Source: an uncultured Acidobacteriia bacterium
GTDB taxonomy: Bacteria; Acidobacteriota; Terriglobia; Bryobacterales; Bryobacteraceae
Length of the DNA: 64,000 bases
Assembly (NCBI GenBank): GCA_903909435.1
Contig: CAIVVT010000292.1
Location: 1 to 64,000 of the forward strand
Direction: 5' to 3'
The notes beneath the pieces were generated by a model that had not been told where the DNA came from, made no database searches, and worked only from the letters and a program-made list of their open reading frames with translations. Positions 8,043-15,424 of this stretch are shown in pieces; position 1 is the first letter of the stretch, and each line of letters starts with the position of its first letter. The translations under genes and the position numbers were made by a program.

Positions 8043-8165
8043 CTAGGTTTCGAACTTGATGGTCCCCTTCCAATCGGGGCTGTTCACAGTATAGCGCGAG
8101 TGGGCAGTTGACGGATCCCAAAAGCCCTGCACCCGGCGAGACTTCCAGCCGGACTGCCCGGGCAT
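8043..8165 (-). CDS. Possible small protein or C-terminal gene remnant
   Basis: A 40-codon minus-strand frame ends in a protein-like sequence, with GFWDPSTAHSRYTVNSPD followed by WKGTIKFET and a TAG stop. The frame closes 16 codons upstream of the ATG at 8165 and no good ribosome-binding site precedes it, so it may be the surviving C-terminus of a decayed gene. The case for coding rests on residue composition and the hairpin terminator directly downstream. I do not recognise a family. Confidence 0.3.
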   Translation of the reverse strand: MPGQSGWKSRRVQGFWDPSTAHSRYTVNSPDWKGTIKFET

Positions 8166-8360
8166 CGCGGCGCGCAATCCGATCCCAGCCCTGGGTGTTC
8201 CACGTCGAGTTTACTCCCGCAACTCGGCGCCCAGGCAGGGTAAGCGCAGAATCTGCCGGTCCTGCCGGGCAGCATCCCGGCAAAGTGCCCGTTCGCCCTG
8301 CGCGAAGGGATGCAATGGCTTAGAATTGTGGAGGCTATTCGCCCGCCTGGCACTTTGCGC

Positions 8361-8390
8361 GAACTTCTTATGGTAATTCGTCGTTTCTCA
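8361..8390 (+). promoter_or_regulatory. Possible ECF-type promoter for the sigma operon
   Basis: GAACTT at 8361 resembles the -35 element of many ECF sigma factors, with TCTCA about 19 bases later. Autoregulation is common for such operons. The spacing is not ideal, so this is only a candidate. Confidence 0.2.
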
Positions 8391-8481
8391 GTGTGGAAGG
8401 CAAAAACCGGCAGCCGAGCCGTCCTGGACAGGACATGGCGCGGAAGCCGGAATCGCCTCCTGGAAGGAGCGACCGGCGGCA

Positions 8482-9168
8482 ATGGCATCCATGACCGAAG
8501 TTTTGACATCCTCCGCGGCGGACTTTGCAAATTGGAAGCCGGATGCGCGGACAAATGTCACCCGTGTGTGGTCGCCCCAGGAGCGTGCCTTGGTGGCTGA
8601 CCTGGACCAGGACGCCCTTATGGTTGAGCGCTGCCTTCGCGGTGAAGAAGCCGCATGGGAAGACCTAGTAAAGACTCATACCCGGCGGGTGTACTCGATC
8701 TGCCTGAGATTCACGTCCAGGGAGCAAGAGGCGCAGGACCTGACGCAAGAGGTGTTCCTGCGCGTGTTCCGGACGGTGAAGAGCTTCCGTGCGGGCGAAG
8801 GTTCGTTCACGGTATGGCTGACGCGGCTGACGCGCAACCTGTTGATCGACAATTACCGTCGAACCAAGTCCGAGCGTGTGACCGATTCCATTGAAGACCA
8901 GTTGCCGATGCTCGAAGAGAAGACGGCCATCGAGTCGCGTACCGACGCGATGCTGGCTGGGCGGGAAGCAAGCGAAGTGCTGCAAGGGGCACTCGCCAGG
9001 CTATCGCCGGAATTGCGCGAGGCTGTGATCCTGCGCGATCTGGAAGGAATGGAGTACAGAGAAATTGCTGGGGCGCTGGGCGTGCCCGAGGGTACGGTCA
9101 AGTCACGGCTGAACAGGGGCCGGACCGAGTTGGCGCGGATTTTGCGCCGGCAAAAGGTGGTCGTATGA
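8482..9168 (+). CDS. ECF RNA polymerase sigma factor (RpoE-like)
   Basis: A sigma-70 family regulator that directs RNA polymerase to a stress regulon. Region 2 is visible in the first half (EEAAWEDLVKTHTRRVYSI, then DLTQEVFLRVF and NLLIDNYRR), and region 4 near the end (LSPELREAVILRDLEG, REIAGALGVPEGTVKSRL helix-turn-helix). The extra 45 or so N-terminal residues are unusual; the ATG at 8482 is preceded by GGAAGGAG. The stop overlaps the start of the next gene by four bases, so it is coupled to its own anti-sigma factor. It heads a five-gene operon (8482-12166). Confidence 0.92.
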   Translation: MASMTEVLTSSAADFANWKPDARTNVTRVWSPQERALVADLDQDALMVERCLRGEEAAWEDLVKTHTRRVYSICLRFTSREQEAQDLTQEVFLRVFRTVKSFRAGEGSFTVWLTRLTRNLLIDNYRRTKSERVTDSIEDQLPMLEEKTAIESRTDAMLAGREASEVLQGALARLSPELREAVILRDLEGMEYREIAGALGVPEGTVKSRLNRGRTELARILRRQKVVV

Positions 9169-9791
9169 AGTGCACAGATCTCGAGTCCCTGATCTGCGAC
9201 TACATCGACGGCGTATTGAGCGGACCCGAGCGGTCCACGGTCGAGTTGCACCTGGCCGCGTGTGAGAATTGCCGCGAAACCGTTGCAGAAAGCCGGCTGG
9301 CGCTGGAGTTCATGAGCCACGTCGCCGACGTGGAAGTTCCACCCGCGCTGGTCAACAAGATCTTGTTCGAAGTCAGGACGGGGGGCTCGGCGCCCGTCCG
9401 GACGAGCAAGCGCACGTGGATCAGCCGGCTCTTTGAGCCCGTGCTACAGCCCAAGTTCGCGATGGGCATGGCGATGACGATTCTCTCGTTCGCCATGTTA
9501 GGCAAGTTCGCTGGGATTCCGGTCCGGCAACTCAAGCCGGCGGACCTGGCCCCGGCCAAGGTGTGGCTGACCATCGAGGACAAAACCTGGCGCAGTTGGG
9601 AAAGAGCGAAGAAGTATTACGAGAGTTTGCGCCTGGTCTATGAGATCCGCGAGACGCTCAGCGATTGGAACGAAGCAGCGGACGGTAAGGCGGCTCAAAA
9701 GCCGTCGGCAGGTACAGATACGGCGAGCCCCGAAAAGCAGGTAGACAAGCCGATTCAGAAACGGTCGCAGACGGACAAGAAAAGTTCCTGA
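9165..9791 (+). CDS. Anti-sigma factor with zinc-finger domain
   Basis: A membrane-bound anti-sigma factor that probably holds the sigma factor encoded just upstream. The N-terminal zf-HC2 domain has the HLAACENC (HxxxCxxC) motif with an upstream Cys in LICDYIDG. A single membrane segment (about residues 95-113, AMGMAMTILSFAMLGKF) follows, then a charged extracytoplasmic tail. At 208 residues it fits the family. It overlaps the sigma gene as ATGA. The release signal cannot be told; no protease gene is nearby. Confidence 0.85.
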   Translation: MKCTDLESLICDYIDGVLSGPERSTVELHLAACENCRETVAESRLALEFMSHVADVEVPPALVNKILFEVRTGGSAPVRTSKRTWISRLFEPVLQPKFAMGMAMTILSFAMLGKFAGIPVRQLKPADLAPAKVWLTIEDKTWRSWERAKKYYESLRLVYEIRETLSDWNEAADGKAAQKPSAGTDTASPEKQVDKPIQKRSQTDKKSS

Positions 9792-9807
9792 ACGGGAGGA
9801 TAAGACT

Positions 9808-10482
9808 ATGACGACGGCAACTCCGACACCCAAACCGATTACAGCCTACTGCCGCGTCTGCGGGAAGCCGCTCACGGAAGACGAAGCGCGTCCGGCGCAG
9901 GGGACCGTCTTTTGCGCGGAGCACGTTCCGGCCGTGGGGCAAGCGACCACAGCCCGGCCTACAGGCGCTCCTATCAACGCAGGCGCCTCACCGGGCCTGG
10001 CGTTTCTGCTGGGCCTGATCCCAGGCGTTGGCGCCATCTACAACGGCCAGTATGCCAAGGGCATCGTGCATGTCCTGATCTTCGGACTGCTGATCAGCAT
10101 CGAGAGTTCAGGCGCCGCGGGCGGACTGGAAGCGATGATGGGCATACTGATCGGGGTGTTCCCCTTTTACATGGCATTCGAGGCCTACCATACGGCTCGC
10201 AAGAAGCTGATGGGGGAGCCGGTGGATGAATTCAGCTCGATCGTGCAACTTCGGCCGGAAGCAGGCCGATTCCCGATGATTCCAGTGCTGCTGATCGTCC
10301 TCGGCACGCTGTTTCTGCTGGTGAATCTGCACTGGCTGGACCTGGAACGAATCCTGAGATTCTGGCCCGCCGGGCTGATCGTGCTTGGCGCCTGGATGCT
10401 GTATGAGCGAATGCGCGGCAATTCCACGCCCTCCAGCCCGGCAGGGCCGGAGAGCCCGGTTGGCGGAGGAGGCGCACTATGA
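9808..10482 (+). CDS. Membrane protein with N-terminal zinc-finger-like motif
   Basis: A 224-residue membrane protein of unknown role. The N-terminus carries YCRVCGKPLTEDEA followed by VFCAEHV, a CxxC...CxxH motif like a small B-box or LIM-like zinc site. After a linker come about four hydrophobic segments: LAFLLGLIPGVGAIYNGQY (a TM2-like motif), a second, then near the C-terminus two helices of the LiaI-LiaF-like (DUF5668) type ending in WPAGLIVLGAWMLYERM. GGGAGGA precedes the ATG. It overlaps the next gene by four bases. In the context of a sigma/anti-sigma pair it may sense or buffer envelope stress; this is an inference. Confidence 0.65.
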   Translation: MTTATPTPKPITAYCRVCGKPLTEDEARPAQGTVFCAEHVPAVGQATTARPTGAPINAGASPGLAFLLGLIPGVGAIYNGQYAKGIVHVLIFGLLISIESSGAAGGLEAMMGILIGVFPFYMAFEAYHTARKKLMGEPVDEFSSIVQLRPEAGRFPMIPVLLIVLGTLFLLVNLHWLDLERILRFWPAGLIVLGAWMLYERMRGNSTPSSPAGPESPVGGGGAL

Positions 10483-10706
10483 ACCGCTCCTACCTGCTGG
10501 TCAGAGCGATCCGCGGGCCGCTGCTGCTGATCGCCCTGGGAGTGCTGCTGCTGTTGCAGCGTTTCACCGACTTCGGCTTCCACCGTAGCTGGCCGATTTT
10601 GATCATCCTGTTTGGCGTCCTTAAGTTGGCTGAGCGGGCCGTGCTGCATGTGGGACCCCCAAGCGGGCCGGGGCAGCCGCCGCCGGCGGGAGGTTCCTGG
10701 ACATGA
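10479..10706 (+). CDS. Small LiaI/LiaF-like (DUF5668-type) membrane protein
   Basis: A 75-residue protein with two closely spaced hydrophobic helices (about 10-24 and 32-47) joined by a FHRSWP turn, the signature of the LiaI-LiaF-like transmembrane region. It has a proline/glycine-rich tail. ATGA overlaps join it to both neighbours (start at 10479 inside the previous stop, stop overlapping the 10703 start), so it is made as part of one unit. In Bacillus, LiaF-type proteins belong to a cell-envelope stress system; here the function is inferred by similarity only. Confidence 0.65.
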   Translation: MNRSYLLVRAIRGPLLLIALGVLLLLQRFTDFGFHRSWPILIILFGVLKLAERAVLHVGPPSGPGQPPPAGGSWT

Positions 10707-12166
10707 GACGCGGATCGATTATCGGACCGATGATTCTCATCTTCATCGGGGTTGTGTTTTTGCTGCGGAATATCCGGCCGGATGTGCCGTTGATGGACTG
10801 GCTGGAGACCTACTGGCCGTTCCTGCTGATCCTGTGGGGCGCGGTGCGATTGCTTGAGGTCACTTACTGGCACTTCTCCTCGAAGCCTTTGCCAGAGCGC
10901 GGAGTGGCCGGCGGAGAGTGGGCGTTGATCATCGTGCTCACCCTGGTCGGGACGGCGGTCTGGGGTACCGAACGGCTGGCACGCGACCACTTTGGGAAGT
11001 TCCAGATCGGCAGCGTGGAAATGTTCGGTGAAAGTTTCGATTACGACGTAACCGAGAGCAACACCGAGGCGGGAAAAGCCCCGCACGTGATCATCGACAA
11101 TCCTCGCGGTGGCGTGAGGGTTACAGGCGCCGACGGGACAAACGTCAAAGTCGCCGGGCGGAAGAGCGTCCGGGCGATTGACCGGGCCAGCGCGGACAGA
11201 GCCAATGGGAACAGCCGCTGCAGTGTTGAGAAGTCCGGCGACACCATCACTGTGACCTCCAAGTCCAGTGGGATTCAGGACTCTGCCCGGGTCACAGTGG
11301 ACCTTGATGTGACGGTTCCGAAAGGCGCCTCGGTTGAGTTGCGCGGCCAGAACGGCGATTTCGACATCGGCGATCTGACCGGCGAAGTAACCGTATACAG
11401 CGATAACGCCGGCGTCAGGGCCCAGAACCTGGCCGGCAAGCTAAAGGTAGAAACGCGCAAGAGCGACATCATCCGCGCCACGGGGGTGAAAGGAGATGTC
11501 GAACTGAAGGGCAAGGGACGCGACATCGAACTCGAGGATATCCAGGGCCAGGTTTCGATCAACGGCAGCTACTCGGGCGAGACGACCTTGCGCAATATCG
11601 CAAAGCCGGTCCGGTTTGAGAGCAGCGTCACCCAGTTGCGGCTGGAACGCGTGCCAGGCGAGCTTCAATTGGGGCTCTCCACCCTCAGCGGCACAAACCT
11701 GATTGGGCCCTTGGTCATCAAGGCCACGAAGCCCAAGGACATCCGGCTATCCGAGGTCACCGACTCGGTCAGCATCGACGTCGATGAAGGCGACGTGGAG
11801 GTGACGCAGAACAGACTACCCATGCCGAGAATCGACGTGCGGGTCCGCTCCGGAAGCGTCGAATTGGCGTTGCCGACTGCGGCGAAGTGCAACCTCAACG
11901 CTTCGACCGGACACGGCGAGATCAGCAATGACTTCGACGACCGTCTGAAGCAGACCACGGAAGGGGAAGGCGCGAAGTTGGCCGGTGGTCTGGGGGGATC
12001 GACCGAGGTCAAACTAGCCACCGGCCGCGGCGGGATCACGGTCCGCAAATCCGGGCCAGGCATGTTGGAGCCACCAGCGCCGCCAGCGGCTTCGGTACCC
12101 AAGGGCCAGAAGGCGCCTGCCGCGCCCAAGGCGCCGATTGCGCCGCCGGAGAAGGTCACGAACTAA
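10703..12166 (+). CDS. LiaF-like membrane protein with DUF4097 beta-strand domain
   Basis: The last gene of the sigma operon. Residues 1-50 are the same LiaI-LiaF-like double helix as in the two preceding genes, followed by a further membrane segment near 70-90 (WALIIVLTLVGTAVWG). The rest is a long run of short beta-strand repeats (GGVRVTGADG, GDFDIGDLTGEV, GDVELKGKGRDIELEDIQG and so on) typical of DUF4097, predicted to form a beta-helix outside the membrane. The tail is rich in proline and alanine (about 450-487). It starts in an ATGA overlap. A strong terminator follows at 12199. Confidence 0.8.
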   Translation: MRRGSIIGPMILIFIGVVFLLRNIRPDVPLMDWLETYWPFLLILWGAVRLLEVTYWHFSSKPLPERGVAGGEWALIIVLTLVGTAVWGTERLARDHFGKFQIGSVEMFGESFDYDVTESNTEAGKAPHVIIDNPRGGVRVTGADGTNVKVAGRKSVRAIDRASADRANGNSRCSVEKSGDTITVTSKSSGIQDSARVTVDLDVTVPKGASVELRGQNGDFDIGDLTGEVTVYSDNAGVRAQNLAGKLKVETRKSDIIRATGVKGDVELKGKGRDIELEDIQGQVSINGSYSGETTLRNIAKPVRFESSVTQLRLERVPGELQLGLSTLSGTNLIGPLVIKATKPKDIRLSEVTDSVSIDVDEGDVEVTQNRLPMPRIDVRVRSGSVELALPTAAKCNLNASTGHGEISNDFDDRLKQTTEGEGAKLAGGLGGSTEVKLATGRGGITVRKSGPGMLEPPAPPAASVPKGQKAPAAPKAPIAPPEKVTN

Positions 12167-12198
12167 ACAACAGCGGTTTCCGACCCGCTCCCGTAAGC

Positions 12199-12234
12199 AA
12201 GCCCCCGTATCGCCAAAGCGCGGTACGGGGGCTT
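12199..12234 (+). terminator. Intrinsic terminator after the sigma operon
   Basis: An 11-bp perfect stem (AAGCCCCCGTA with TACGGGGGCTT) and a 14-base loop, with the T/A-rich ends of the stem serving both directions. It lies between the converging ends of the sigma operon (12166) and galK (12271), so it may be bidirectional. Confidence 0.75.
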
Positions 12235-12270
12235 TACTGTATTGAACTCAACTGGGCCGAAGGTGTCAGG

Positions 12271-13374
12271 CTACTCGACCGGGCCCGCGCCAGCCGAAGG
12301 CTTGCACCGTATGATGGTGGCATCGATGTTGAAGCGCTCTTTGTAGCGCGCGGCGATGGCCTTTTCGAAGTTCTCCAATTCGGAGGACTTGATCAGGTTG
12401 ACCGTGCAGCCGCCGAAGCCGCCGCCAGTCATGCGCGCACCATAACAGCCCGGGATGGTCAACGCGGTGTCCACGAGGTAATCCAGTTCCTCGCAGCTGA
12501 CTTCGTAATCGTGCTGGAGCGAACGGTGGGATTCGACGAATAGACGACCCATGCGTTCCAGGTCGCCGGCCTGTGCGGCCTCATGGAACTGCAAAACCCG
12601 CCAGCATTCGAGAACGATGTGGCGTGCCCGGGCGAGCGGAATTTCGGGAATGCTCGCTGCCGTACGCTCCAATTCCCCCAGTGTGACGTCACGGAGCGTC
12701 GGCTTGCCGGGGAAATGCGAAAGCGCCTCGGCGCACTCGGCAACGCGCTGGCGGTAAGCCGAACTGCCCAGTTCGTGCTTGACCATCGTATTGACTGCTA
12801 CGAGTTCGACACCGTCGGGGATTGGTACGAGTTGATGGGTGAGTTCCCGGCAGTCCAGCAGGATGGCGTGTTGCGCCGCACCAAAGACGGATGCGTACTG
12901 GTCCATGATGCCGCAGGGCATACCGACGAAATTGCGCTCGGCCCGCTGGCAGAGTTTAGCGATCTCCAGCTTCTCGAGCGGACGGCCGTTCAGCAGGGCG
13001 AAAGCCGTTGCGACTTCGAGCGCGGCAGACGAACTAAGACCGCTCCCAGTGGGCACCGTGGCGTCGATCTCGAGGGTGGCCGGTTCGATCACGAACCCGA
13101 GCGACGCAATTTCCCGCGCCACGCCGATCACATAATCGCTCCAGTGTTTACGGGGCTGCGCGTCCAATATCGATGCGATATCGACCTCAACCGTCCCTGG
13201 CATCTGTTTGGATTTGAGGACCAGTTTGCCGGCCTGAGCAGGGCTCACACTGATGGTGCAGCCCAGACTGAGAGCCGCTGGCAAAACGAAGCCGCCATTG
13301 TAATCGGTATGCTCGCCAATGAGGTTGACGCGGCCGGGCGCGTGGAACGCGGTTACGCCTTGCGCGACAGCCAC
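12271..13374 (-). CDS. galK: Galactokinase
   Basis: Phosphorylates galactose to galactose-1-phosphate with ATP (Leloir pathway, cytoplasm). GHMP-kinase motifs are clear: GRVNLIGEHTDYNGG (the galactokinase signature) near the N-terminus, VPTGSGLSSSAALEVA (phosphate-binding motif 2) near residue 110, and MTGGGFGGC near the C-terminus. The start was placed at the GTG at 13374, which follows GGAGGAG with seven bases of spacing; an in-frame GTG at 13395 would add seven residues. The gene overlaps the end of the 63-residue membrane protein gene by 22 bases, and the symporter gene is upstream, giving a transport-phosphorylation operon. Confidence 0.93.
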   Translation of the reverse strand: MAVAQGVTAFHAPGRVNLIGEHTDYNGGFVLPAALSLGCTISVSPAQAGKLVLKSKQMPGTVEVDIASILDAQPRKHWSDYVIGVAREIASLGFVIEPATLEIDATVPTGSGLSSSAALEVATAFALLNGRPLEKLEIAKLCQRAERNFVGMPCGIMDQYASVFGAAQHAILLDCRELTHQLVPIPDGVELVAVNTMVKHELGSSAYRQRVAECAEALSHFPGKPTLRDVTLGELERTAASIPEIPLARARHIVLECWRVLQFHEAAQAGDLERMGRLFVESHRSLQHDYEVSCEELDYLVDTALTIPGCYGARMTGGGFGGCTVNLIKSSELENFEKAIAARYKERFNIDATIIRCKPSAGAGPVE

Positions 13375-13544
13375 AGGAAGACTCCTCCGAAGCACATACA
13401 GAAGAACCCGAAGTACAGGTTCAGGTTGACATCCTGGGCTAACGTGGTCTGCGCCATGTAGCCGGGATTCAACACCCCTGCCCCCGCGAGTAACGCACCC
13501 AGCAGCAGGAAAAAGAATCCGGCGGGTTTTCTCAGATCAAGCAT
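13353..13544 (-). CDS. Small two-TM membrane protein between symporter and galK
   Basis: A 63-residue protein with two hydrophobic helices (about 8-25 and 43-58) separated by a short polar loop, ending in WLSRKA. AAGGAG lies at good spacing before the ATG at 13544, and the gene is packed between the symporter (stop 13574) and galK, overlapping the latter. A longer frame through the symporter region is antisense-like noise and was not used. Small two-TM partners occur in some sodium:solute symporter systems, so it may be a transporter subunit; that is an inference. Confidence 0.6.
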   Translation of the reverse strand: MLDLRKPAGFFFLLLGALLAGAGVLNPGYMAQTTLAQDVNLNLYFGFFCMCFGGVFLWLSRKA

Positions 13545-13573
13545 GGTTGGCTCCTTGTCCAGATCCCTTTCCG

Positions 13574-15232
13574 TTAGAAGAAGAGGAAGTTCAGCCCGAT
13601 GCAGCACGCCGCGGCGATCGACGCGAGCACCGCGGGCCGCTTCCACCACACCGAGGGTTCGATGAAGACCGGCTTGACGCCGTAAACCAAGCCTTCGAGT
13701 TCGGCCAACGGCTTCGCTTTGGTCATCAAACTGACCACGACGGTGACCACGAAGCAGGTGCAGAAGGCCATGATGGCGACCCAGAAGTTCTGCGCCATCG
13801 ACGACGGGAAGCTCTGCACGACGCCCAGGAATCCGCCCTTGCCTTCGGCGATAGTCAGGCCGTAGGTAGCCGACGCGGCGAAGGTGCCGCTCAGCAGGCC
13901 GGCGAAGGCCGCGTGGCCGGTGGTGCGCTTCCAGAACATGCCCAGCAGGAATGTGGCGAACAGCGGCGCGTTGACGAAGCCGAACACCAGTTGCAGGAAG
14001 TCCATCATGTTGTTGAACTGCGTGGCCAGGTACGCCGCGCCGATCGACAGGGTGACGCCGAAGATGGTAGCCATGCGGCCGACCATCAGGTAGTGGGAAT
14101 CCGGTGCGTCCTTGCGGATGTAGCTCTGGTAGATGTCGTAGGTCCACACCGTATTGAACGCACTGACGTTACCGGCCATGCCGCTCATGAAAGAAGCCAC
14201 CAGCGCGGTCAGTCCGACGCCGAGCATACCCGGCGAGTAGAAGGCTTTGATCAGGCTGAACAGGACCTGATCGTAGTCCGGACCGCCGTTGGCGCCAGTC
14301 GGGATGGCGTATGCGCCGCCACCCATTTTGGCGAGCGCAACCGCTGCGATGCCTGGGATGATCACGACGAACGGGATCAGCATCTTGGGAAACGCGCCGA
14401 CGATCGGGGTGTTGCGCGCGTCGGTCATCGACTTCGCCGCCATGGCGCGCTGGACCACCAGGTAGTTCGTGCACCAGTAGCCGAAGCTGAGCACGAAGCC
14501 CAGCCCCATGAACAGCCCGATCGCTTCGACACCCATGGGGTTGTCAGCGGGGTGCGCGAGGTGACGCCAGCTCTGCATCATCTTAGGATCCAGCCGCGAG
14601 ACCAAGCCTTGCCAGCCGCCGACCTTACGGATGGCCAGGATGGTAAGCGGTGAGAAGCCGGCGACGATCAAAAAGAACTGCAGGACTTCGTTGTAGATCG
14701 CGCTGCTCAGTCCGCCGAGGTAGGTGTAGACCAGCACGATGGCTGCAGAGGCGACGACGCTCGCGAAAAAGTTCCAGCCCAGAATTAGATGCAGCAGCTT
14801 TCCGAGCGCATACATCGAGATGCCCGAGGAGAAGATCGTCATCACGGCGAACGTGATGGCATTGAAGCCCCTGGTTTTCTCATCGAAACGCAGCTTCAGG
14901 TACTCAGGCACCGAGCGGGCCTTGCTGCCGTAATAGAAGGGCATCATGAACACGCCCACAAAGAGCATCGCCGGGATGGCGCCGATCCAGTAGAAGTGGG
15001 CCGTCATCATCCCGTACTTCGCGCCGGATCCGCACATTCCGATCATTTCGAGGGCGCCCATGTTGGCGGCCAGGAAGGCCAGACTGGTGATCCACAACGG
15101 CATGGAGTGACCGGACGTGAGGAAGTCCGAGCTTGAGCTGACGCTCTTGCGCAGAAACCATCCGATCCCAATGACGAAGAGAAAATAGACGAGGAGAATG
15201 GAGTAGTCGAGTAGTGTAAGGTTGAGCGTCAT
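13574..15232 (-). CDS. Sodium:solute symporter (SSS family), probable sugar transporter
   Basis: A 552-residue polytopic inner-membrane protein of the SSS family, which couples sugar uptake to sodium. About 13-14 hydrophobic segments are visible, starting with YSILLVYFLFVIGIGWFL. The family core is recognisable: SGHSMPLWITSLAFLAANMG (first half of the LeuT-like repeat), GGLSSAIYNEVLQFFLI and ASFMSGMAGNVSAFNTVWTYDIYQ. It is closer to SGLT-type than to proline/pantothenate types. Galactose or a related sugar is the likely cargo because galK follows in the same operon. A 14-bp palindrome at 15336 upstream may be an operator. Confidence 0.87.
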   Translation of the reverse strand: MTLNLTLLDYSILLVYFLFVIGIGWFLRKSVSSSSDFLTSGHSMPLWITSLAFLAANMGALEMIGMCGSGAKYGMMTAHFYWIGAIPAMLFVGVFMMPFYYGSKARSVPEYLKLRFDEKTRGFNAITFAVMTIFSSGISMYALGKLLHLILGWNFFASVVASAAIVLVYTYLGGLSSAIYNEVLQFFLIVAGFSPLTILAIRKVGGWQGLVSRLDPKMMQSWRHLAHPADNPMGVEAIGLFMGLGFVLSFGYWCTNYLVVQRAMAAKSMTDARNTPIVGAFPKMLIPFVVIIPGIAAVALAKMGGGAYAIPTGANGGPDYDQVLFSLIKAFYSPGMLGVGLTALVASFMSGMAGNVSAFNTVWTYDIYQSYIRKDAPDSHYLMVGRMATIFGVTLSIGAAYLATQFNNMMDFLQLVFGFVNAPLFATFLLGMFWKRTTGHAAFAGLLSGTFAASATYGLTIAEGKGGFLGVVQSFPSSMAQNFWVAIMAFCTCFVVTVVVSLMTKAKPLAELEGLVYGVKPVFIEPSVWWKRPAVLASIAAACCIGLNFLFF

Positions 15233-15302
15233 ACGGAGCCGCCGGAGAATCTGTATCCTACCGCGAATACAGGCCGCAACGAAACATCAGGTGCGAAAAT
15301 CG

Positions 15303-15324
15303 CCAAACAGGCACTCCTGTTTGG
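15303..15324 (-). terminator. Hairpin past the SIS-domain gene
   Basis: A perfect 9-bp stem (CCAAACAGG with CCTGTTTGG) and CACT loop, about 100 bases downstream of the SIS gene stop on the minus strand. It is followed there only by GATTTTC, so termination is weakly supported. Confidence 0.35.
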
Positions 15325-15335
15325 GGTTGAATCGA

Positions 15336-15349
15336 TGAAAAGCTTTTCA
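15336..15349. promoter_or_regulatory. 14-bp palindrome, possible operator for the symporter-galK operon
   Basis: TGAAAAGCTTTTCA is a perfect palindrome about 105 bases upstream of the symporter start. It resembles operators of LacI-family sugar regulators, though those usually have CG rather than GC at the centre. No LacI gene is in the window. Confidence 0.35.
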
Positions 15350-15424
15350 AAACCACATGAGCAGGACGCCTGGCTCGATGACAGACGCAGCGGAACCGGT
15401 CGCGCCTCTGCCCGGCTCGGCAGC

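Larger units (their letters stand above)
7716..8481. other. Long intergenic region before the sigma-factor operon
   Basis: About 765 bases with no clear full-length gene. It contains a possible small minus-strand gene (8043-8165) followed by a hairpin terminator (7992-8019), a 9-bp inverted repeat CAAAGTGCC/GGCACTTTG (8281-8289 and 8349-8357), and a GAACTT at 8361-8366 that could be an ECF-type -35 element for the downstream operon. Confidence 0.6.

Noticed and set aside
8020-8050. GTTCAAATTC resembling a tRNA T-arm
   Set aside because: No acceptor stem, D-arm or anticodon arm can be folded around it; no tRNA gene was found in the window.
6828-8111. Long plus-strand open frame (427 residues) opposite the sulfotransferase gene
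   Set aside because: It mirrors the antisense of the sulfotransferase gene, has no recognisable motif or ribosome-binding site, and the opposite strand carries clear family motifs.
12271-15232. A full Leloir operon (galT, galE) with galK
   Set aside because: Only galK, the small membrane protein and the symporter are present; neighbouring genes are unrelated, so galT and galE must be elsewhere if present.
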